Assembly (NCBI GenBank): GCA_948560485.1 | Contig: CAOXUF010000030.1 | Span: 2,657-13,489 of the forward strand | Length of the DNA: 10,833 bases | DNA from: an uncultured Eubacterium sp. | Lineage (GTDB): Bacteria > Bacillota_A > Clostridia > Lachnospirales > Lachnospiraceae | Direction: 5' to 3' | Part shown: piece by piece, positions 5,338-10,833 of the stretch | Numbering within the stretch: position 1 is the stretch's first letter | How the letters are laid out: each line of letters begins with the position of its first letter | The notes under the pieces: generated by a model | What the model was told of the DNA's origin: nothing | The model's database searches: none | The model's input: only the letters and a program-made list of their open reading frames with translations | Program-made: the position numbers and the translations under genes

Positions 5338-8300
5338 TTAATAAACCACTTTACTTCCATGCTCTGTCTTCACTACATCAAGACTCTGCAAGAAACGAAC
5401 CTTCATCGTTGGATCATGAGTAATTGCCATTATTTTGATATTTCCATACCGTTCCTGAATCGTTTCCAAAGCATCACAATATGCCTGAATACCATTCGCA
5501 TCTAAAAATGGTGGCTCATCAATAAACAACATGCCAAATTGAATTCCTGCAGTTGTTGCTTTGACTTCTGCCAAGGCAAGAATTACAGCAAGGGAAGATT
5601 TCACCTTTTCACCACCACTCTTTGATAAATAAGGAAGGCTACTTTTTCCATATTCCTCAATGAAAATATCTAGTGTGACAACCTCTTTCTTACTGTTACT
5701 TTTCATCACCTTTTCTGTCAAAAATTCCACACCAAGCTGCCCGCCTGTCATCTGCCCTAGGATATTGTTTGCCGTATTAGACAACTTTGGAAGAATGGTT
5801 CGGATAATCTGATGAGGGATTCCGTCCTGGCTAAAGGAAATCTTTAACATGTCATAATCTGCTGCTTCTTCAGCTATATCCACCATTTCCTCTTGAATAT
5901 CTGCTATACGCTGTTTCATTCTCTGAATTTCATGGATCCGTTGCTCAAATCCTCCAATTTTCACCTGAATTTCTTTTGCCTGCTGATCAAGATGATCCAT
6001 TTTATCTTGAATATCCTTTACTTGCTGAGCTTCTTCCATAGCACCAATAGCAGCCTCTTCCTCTTTCCCTGCCAGCTCCCACTTTTCCATAAGCTCTGCT
6101 TCAAGTGACAAAATTTCTTCTGCCAGCTCTTTTGCTCTTTGGATAGCATGTGTACGTCTTTCATGAATAACTGGAATTTCCTTTTCTTTTGGAAGCCATG
6201 TCTTCAATTCCTTCATCTGGTTTTGTATCTTTTCATGCTCCAAATAACTTTCTTTGTACTTTTCTTTTTCTGATTCTGCCTCCAGAGCCATGAATTTCAA
6301 TTCTGAAAGGTTCTTTTCAGTATTGCTTATATTAAGTTGTATTCCTTCAATTTGAGCCTTAATTAAGGCAATTTGGCTTTCTCGGTGCTCTAGTTCTTTT
6401 AGCTTTTCTGTGTAAATTTCCAAAGAAGCACATTCTTCCCTCAGCTCCTCTAACTTTTCCTCCGAAAAATTCAACTCTCGGATCTCCACATCTACGGCTT
6501 CAACCTCTTTTGCTAGAGTTTCCAGAACTTTCTCACGTTCTTCTGCCAATATCTTCAGCTTTCTTGGAGATAACTCAAATTCTGCTTTTGCCTGTACTGC
6601 ATCAGCTAGAAACCTACATGACGCTTTTTCAATAGCAATACACCCAGAATTCTCCAGAAGCTCCATACGTTTTTTAAGAGAACTCTGTTCTGTCAAAAGT
6701 GCTCTCTCCTGTTCATTAAAATATGCCTTTTTGCTGCCAAATTCATATACTCGGCAGCTCCTTTTATCTTGCAACTCTGCCGCCTTTCGGGAAAGAATAT
6801 ACATAGAATCAAGTTGTTGCTTCTTTTCCTGATATTCTGCTGCTTTCCTTCTGATTTCTTCCTGTTCTTCCTGGGATTCAGATAGTCTTAAGCAGCTTTT
6901 ATACTCGGCAAGTGTCCGCTTGCTATCCGCAATATTTTTTTCTACACCAGATATTTGCCTGGTTATTCTGTCAAATTCTGCTGCTCTAGCTTCATAAACA
7001 ACAGTTCCCTCGATTAATTCTTTTTCTTGCTCTACCAGAGAACGATATGTTCTGGCATTTTCCAGAATCACGTTTTCTTCTGCCAGGCTTATATTACATG
7101 CCTGTATCGTGGCATCCTCTTTTGACTTCCCAATTTCCGCAATACTCTTTTTATTTTCCAAAACTGAAATATCCCTTATCATAGAAAGATAGCGATCTTC
7201 TGCTGCCCTAGTAGTCCCCAAACGCAAATTCGCATTTTGCAATTCCCATTTTTTAAGTTGGATCGTACTCTCTACTTCATGCAGAACTTCCTTAACTTCT
7301 GCCAATTCTTCCTCTGGCTTACCCAAAGCAAGGATACTATCTAATTGAATGTTTATTGTTTGCTTCCTTTCTTCCATCTTCCGCTTATAATCTGCCAATC
7401 GCTTCTTTGTTATCTCCTCCATGTTCCCATATATCCCAAGCCCCAAAAGGTTTGATAGGATCACCATACGTTCTTCCTTTTTCGCTTGTAAAAAAACTCC
7501 ATATTGATCTTGCATAATAAGGGCACAACTTTTAAATGTCATGCTATCCACACCAATCAAACGTTCAATTTCAGTCTGTGTATCATTCATTCTTTCTTGT
7601 GACCGATCCTTCCATTCTCCAGCCACTAACTCTGCAAGATTCAAAGTCCCTTTTCCAGATTTAGTTCTGGTTCTAGTAATACGATACACTGTATCACCTA
7701 TCGAAAAAGTAAATGATATGTACCCTGAACGTACTCCTTCTTCATTCCTCAGCCATGGAACCTTTATAGATGTGATATTTCCCTCCCTGGATTCTGCATA
7801 AATACAATCAATAATCGCATCCATAAAGAGAGATGACTTGCCAGCCCCGTTCTGGCCGTTTATAGTACAAAACTGAATATCCTCAAAAGAAAATTTTTCC
7901 TCGGCATATGTCCGATAATTTTTCACTTCAATCTCAATTGGCACAAACATTCCAGAAAAAGCGGCACTGGTCTCTCCTTCCATAGCTTCTGCAATAATGG
8001 GTCTTGCTTTCAAAATAATCCGTTCAATATCTTTTGGGTCCATTCTCTTTTCTTCCAGATATGCTTTTAGATTTGCCTCTGGATCGGTTTCCTTAGATAA
8101 GTCAGTTCGATCTGCAGATGTTTCTATTTTTTCTTGAGTGACACCAGCTACCCAAAAAGCTCCATCTTCATATAAAGCATTTGCCACCATATTTTCATTA
8201 AAAGCTTTCTTTTTTTCTGTGGAACATTCATAACGCACCCGAACAATCTTATTTGTCACAGGAGCATTTAAGCGCCAGTAATTCATAGCTACTTCATCCA

Positions 8301-9210
8301 TATTGCCATCAATAATGGTTGTAATATCTGTATCTGTAAAATGGAACGTAACAAATTCACGATATGGGGTCTTTACAAATTCAGAATTTGAAATAGTCAT
8401 ACCTTTTTCACGAAAAGACTTTGGTTTTGCATAGTGAATCCAAAAGCCCCGTTCCTGCCCTTCATCATTGAAGTTATTGGCATTGATAGAACCAGAATAA
8501 TATACATTATTGAAGCCAGGCACCAACTGTGGTCGATGTATATGCCCCAAAGCTACCAAATCATAATCCGCAGCAGATAACGCTTCTGATGGTATAATTG
8601 GCTCAAATTGGGTAAGAAACTGTGACTGCCCACTTTCTGCATTACACCCTGGCACTGTATAATGTGCCATTAAGATTGCCAATCGCTCTCTGTGACAGTG
8701 AGCTCGAAGCCCCATCACAATCTTGCCAAGCTCCTGGGAAAAGACTTCATTTTCTTCTTCTTTCCCTAGACCCGGGAATTTTGCCCGGTACACACCTCTA
8801 TCAAATGCTGGCAAGACTGCAATATCTGCAAATTTCGTCTGCACCACTTCTGGATTTGTAATGATATGGACATTTTGAAAACCAGAAAAATGTTTTTTTA
8901 AAACTTTGAATGGCCCTTCTCCATCATGATTTGGTGTACCTTTCATAATAACCACATCACCTGAAACTACCGCCAGCCGAGTAATCATTTCAATTGCCAT
9001 CACCACTTCATCACAACAACGGTCACTCCATGTTTTCCCGGTGTGAAAAATGTCCCCTGGCACCAACACCAGCTCTGGGGGCTCCTGTTCTGCACGTTCT
9101 GCCATGAATTCAAGGCAACGTCTTGTGTCCAGGGACCGAAGATTAACTCCATCCCTTTCTGGTCCTTTAAAATTGCCAATATGCCAATCCCCTGAATGGA
9201 AAATTTTCAT
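5338..9210 (-). CDS. SbcD-SbcC fusion (Mre11-Rad50-like nuclease/ATPase)
   Basis: One frame of 1290 residues joins two proteins that are normally separate. Residues 1-290 are an SbcD/Mre11 calcineurin-like nuclease with all metal motifs: SGDWHIG (D8, H10), PGDIFH (D53), GTPNHD (N94, H95), AHYTVPG (H183) and GHIH (H223, H225). Residues 290-410 resemble the capping and linker part. From 421 an SbcC/Rad50 ATPase begins: Walker A GQNGAGKSS (452-460), Q-loop QDQYG (567-571), a long coiled coil (about 600-1110), signature LSKSGGEK (1195-1202), Walker B MLFIDEPPFLD (1227-1237) and H-loop ITHD (H1265). Active-site residues look intact, so ATP-controlled exo/endonuclease activity on DNA ends is expected. 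The usual CxxC zinc hook is absent; C857 and C865 lie at the coil centre. The start overlaps the previous stop (ATGA). With the annealing protein upstream it likely forms the element's end-processing and recombination system. Confidence 0.92.
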   Translation of the reverse strand: MKIFHSGDWHIGNFKGPERDGVNLRSLDTRRCLEFMAERAEQEPPELVLVPGDIFHTGKTWSDRCCDEVVMAIEMITRLAVVSGDVVIMKGTPNHDGEGPFKVLKKHFSGFQNVHIITNPEVVQTKFADIAVLPAFDRGVYRAKFPGLGKEEENEVFSQELGKIVMGLRAHCHRERLAILMAHYTVPGCNAESGQSQFLTQFEPIIPSEALSAADYDLVALGHIHRPQLVPGFNNVYYSGSINANNFNDEGQERGFWIHYAKPKSFREKGMTISNSEFVKTPYREFVTFHFTDTDITTIIDGNMDEVAMNYWRLNAPVTNKIVRVRYECSTEKKKAFNENMVANALYEDGAFWVAGVTQEKIETSADRTDLSKETDPEANLKAYLEEKRMDPKDIERIILKARPIIAEAMEGETSAAFSGMFVPIEIEVKNYRTYAEEKFSFEDIQFCTINGQNGAGKSSLFMDAIIDCIYAESREGNITSIKVPWLRNEEGVRSGYISFTFSIGDTVYRITRTRTKSGKGTLNLAELVAGEWKDRSQERMNDTQTEIERLIGVDSMTFKSCALIMQDQYGVFLQAKKEERMVILSNLLGLGIYGNMEEITKKRLADYKRKMEERKQTINIQLDSILALGKPEEELAEVKEVLHEVESTIQLKKWELQNANLRLGTTRAAEDRYLSMIRDISVLENKKSIAEIGKSKEDATIQACNISLAEENVILENARTYRSLVEQEKELIEGTVVYEARAAEFDRITRQISGVEKNIADSKRTLAEYKSCLRLSESQEEQEEIRRKAAEYQEKKQQLDSMYILSRKAAELQDKRSCRVYEFGSKKAYFNEQERALLTEQSSLKKRMELLENSGCIAIEKASCRFLADAVQAKAEFELSPRKLKILAEEREKVLETLAKEVEAVDVEIRELNFSEEKLEELREECASLEIYTEKLKELEHRESQIALIKAQIEGIQLNISNTEKNLSELKFMALEAESEKEKYKESYLEHEKIQNQMKELKTWLPKEKEIPVIHERRTHAIQRAKELAEEILSLEAELMEKWELAGKEEEAAIGAMEEAQQVKDIQDKMDHLDQQAKEIQVKIGGFEQRIHEIQRMKQRIADIQEEMVDIAEEAADYDMLKISFSQDGIPHQIIRTILPKLSNTANNILGQMTGGQLGVEFLTEKVMKSNSKKEVVTLDIFIEEYGKSSLPYLSKSGGEKVKSSLAVILALAEVKATTAGIQFGMLFIDEPPFLDANGIQAYCDALETIQERYGNIKIMAITHDPTMKVRFLQSLDVVKTEHGSKVVY

Positions 9211-9635
9211 CTATAATCCCTCGCTTTCTCCGCCAATTCTGTTAATTTTGGAAGCAACATCATAAATTGATCCTCCGCTATTCCGCAAAAATCAATCCCA
9301 TCCCTGTCCAATGTTTCTCCTACAAGCAAAATATTTCCCATAATAGCCCATCCATGTTTATCTGATTCATACAAGTAGCTGCCAACTAAATTATTATCCA
9401 AATTATGGTAAAGAGCTTCTTCGTCCATTAGCATACTGACACAACTGCCTTTTTTCTTTCCAGCCTTGTTAGAAGCCCCCAGTTCTGTATATAACCGCTT
9501 TGGCATAACATGCTCATATAATTCACAACATGAACCAATCAACTCACGTAATACCTGATTCTGTTCGGAATAGGAGCCTTTCGGAAAATCATGGACAGAA
9601 ATTTTATTATCTGTACTAATTCTGATAATCTTCAT
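9207..9635 (-). CDS. DUF3846-like protein
   Basis: The product has 142 residues. ATG 9635 is preceded by AAAGGAGGG and overlaps the stop of the annealing-protein gene as ATGA; its own stop overlaps the nuclease start in the same way. The layout, MKIIRISTDN at the start, a helix around LRELIGSCCELYEHV (29-43), then VSMLMDEEALYHNLDNN (66-82) and WAIMGNILLVGE (96-107), matches the DUF3846 family as I remember it: small proteins common in Firmicutes phages, plasmids and conjugative elements. No function is established to my knowledge. Its position, translationally locked between annealing protein and nuclease, suggests a role in the same recombination process or simply co-regulation. No membrane segment, signal peptide or catalytic motif is visible. 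Confidence 0.65.
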   Translation of the reverse strand: MKIIRISTDNKISVHDFPKGSYSEQNQVLRELIGSCCELYEHVMPKRLYTELGASNKAGKKKGSCVSMLMDEEALYHNLDNNLVGSYLYESDKHGWAIMGNILLVGETLDRDGIDFCGIAEDQFMMLLPKLTELAEKARDYR

Positions 9636-10771
9636 AATCTCTGCCCTCCTTTCTGTTCACCCTTAACAATACGTTGGCACTTATAACAAAGAGGACGTTC
9701 AAAATTTTCACTGGAATACTTCCATACCTCTTTCTTTCTAACAACACCAAATTTATCACAATAAAAATCCATTGCACGATCCCGTTCTGTTATACCTGAT
9801 TTACCCCCTTGTGGCTGTACCTGTCTCCCTTGTGATACTGTTGATTGCTGTGGTTCTGGTATTGTTTTCCCATGAGATTGTTCTGTTTCACATACTTCTG
9901 CAGGAATATCCTCTTCCTCATCTACCAGAGGCATAGAAATCGTCTGCACAACTGGCTGTGTATTTCCGAATAAATTCCCTACACTCTGCATTGCTTGCTG
10001 TAGCAACATTTGCTTAACCATTGGATCATTATAATCTGGTGAAAAGGAAGTCCTTGCCACTGCAAAAGGTTTTTTTAATTCGTTCATTGTGTAAGTACCC
10101 TTAATGCCCAAAAGATCCCTGATAACCCTTAAAATAGCTCCCGTGGCTGCTTTCTGTGGAGCATTGGCTCGTAACTGTGTCATGGCATCAAGCAAGCTGT
10201 TCTCGATATATTTTCTTCTTTCCTGTTCAACCACTATATATTTTTTGATAGGGTATCCTTTATCATTCGTCCGACCAGTGTCCACCCAATTCCCAGCATA
10301 CTTTTTAGAAGCTTCTGTGGCAGCTTTATAATCCGAAATTCCCCTTTCTGCCTTTTCTTCGTAAACCAGACGATACTTCTTTTCTTCTGTGTCCAAATCA
10401 ATCACTTTGAAATTATTGCTAGTCCTTATGCTTCCATCAGGAAGTCGGATTGCCCCAAACGCACTTGCCTTCCATGTATTTTCATCTACCTTTGACACAT
10501 CACCAACTCCGGGGCCAAATTGAATCCCTGCTTCTGTCGCTAACCTCTGAAGAAATGGCTTTGTCAAAGAATACAACTCTTCCCACATATTATTGCCAAG
10601 GCTCCTAGAACCCACCTTAAAAATCTGTGATGCCTGTTCATCTATATCCACATAAAGCAAAGAAACACTCATTTTGTAAAAGGGATTGATCTGCTGAGTT
10701 TCCACAAATGGAATTGCCAAATTATAGTTATTTCTCTGAGCGAGGACATTTTGAATTGATAAATTACTCAT
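9632..10771 (-). CDS. Probable phage single-strand annealing protein (RecT/Erf/Rad52-like)
   Basis: The start is set at ATG 10771 (MSNLSIQNVLAQRNNYN; 379 residues). Upstream ATGs at 10789 and 10819 have no better ribosome site, and the latter lies between the -35 and -10 of the proposed promoter. No clear ribosome site precedes 10771 either. The middle part has strand-rich sequence (WKASAFGAIRLPDGSIRTSNNFKVIDL, about 100-126) followed by a helical stretch with KAATGAILRVIRDLLGIKG (207-225). That pattern resembles the core of phage annealing proteins, but I cannot assign a specific family. Next come a disordered Gln/Pro-rich linker (about 265-330) and a C-terminal zinc-ribbon-like tail: C338, then YSSENFERPLCYKC with C362 and C365. 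Such tails end many clostridial phage recombination proteins; here one of four cysteines appears replaced (CDKF). Co-operonic with an exonuclease, it would coat and pair single strands. Confidence 0.5.
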   Translation of the reverse strand: MSNLSIQNVLAQRNNYNLAIPFVETQQINPFYKMSVSLLYVDIDEQASQIFKVGSRSLGNNMWEELYSLTKPFLQRLATEAGIQFGPGVGDVSKVDENTWKASAFGAIRLPDGSIRTSNNFKVIDLDTEEKKYRLVYEEKAERGISDYKAATEASKKYAGNWVDTGRTNDKGYPIKKYIVVEQERRKYIENSLLDAMTQLRANAPQKAATGAILRVIRDLLGIKGTYTMNELKKPFAVARTSFSPDYNDPMVKQMLLQQAMQSVGNLFGNTQPVVQTISMPLVDEEEDIPAEVCETEQSHGKTIPEPQQSTVSQGRQVQPQGGKSGITERDRAMDFYCDKFGVVRKKEVWKYSSENFERPLCYKCQRIVKGEQKGGQRL

Positions 10772-10802
10772 TTTTTTACACGACAAACGCATGAGTAAAT
10801 AA

Positions 10803-10830
10803 ATTGTAAACAATCCCATTTTTGTGTAAA
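10803..10830 (-). promoter_or_regulatory. Sigma-A-type promoter for the recombination/replication operon
   Basis: On the minus strand TTTACA (10825-10830) and TACAAT (10803-10808) each match consensus at five of six bases, with a 16-bp spacer. Transcription should start near 10796, about 25 bases before ATG 10771. An 8-bp inverted repeat, TTTTACAC (read at 10824-10831 on the minus strand) and GTGTAAAA (10774-10781), flanks the promoter and start region and could be an operator. The window ends three bases upstream, so further control sites are not visible. Confidence 0.5.
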
Positions 10831-10833
10831 ATA

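Noticed and set aside
10772..10819. Upstream starts (ATG 10789 or 10819) for the annealing protein.
   Set aside because: Neither has a ribosome site; 10819 lies upstream of the expected transcription start, and 10789 would leave only a few leader bases. The choice of 10771 remains uncertain.

Overview
The window looks like the early (replication and recombination) region of a prophage or phage-like mobile element in a low-GC Gram-positive host. A gut clostridium of the Lachnospiraceae type is my best guess from gene content and codon use; the sequence does not prove it. Eight of the nine genes I can support run leftward on the minus strand. They are tightly packed and mostly have strong AGGAGG-type ribosome sites. 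One small regulator gene runs the other way. I see no tRNA, rRNA, CRISPR array, transposase, integrase or structural phage gene.

Right block (about 10830 down to 3862), in transcription order: a good promoter at the right edge; a probable single-strand annealing protein; a small DUF3846-like protein; a 1290-residue protein that fuses an SbcD/Mre11-type nuclease to an SbcC/Rad50-type ATPase; a phage replisome-organizer protein; and a G39P-like helicase loader. The first three genes are joined by ATGA start/stop overlaps and the last two by a GTGA overlap. This suggests one operon pairing a nuclease/annealing recombination module with a replication-initiation module. Inside the organizer gene is an array of five GTTAC/GTAAC sites spaced 11, 11, 11 and 8 bp, beside a pyrimidine-rich tract. 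This is my candidate replication origin.

Middle (3494-3861): a 66-residue XRE-type regulator on the plus strand, with a hairpin terminator at its end. The divergent control region beside it holds three copies of an 18-bp operator-like sequence, ATCTAnnnTTTAGATATT. They surround a near-consensus minus-strand promoter that drives the left block.

Left block (3493 down to 1): a short N6-adenine methylase-like protein without a visible NPPY motif, a PcfK-like protein with a possible beta-clamp-binding tail, and a PcfJ-like protein with a zinc ribbon and the LHHCVGTY motif. The last gene runs off the left edge and its stop codon is outside the window.

Most unusual are the SbcD-SbcC fusion with a CX7C cysteine pair at the middle of its coiled coil, the 11-bp-phased array, and the triple operator.
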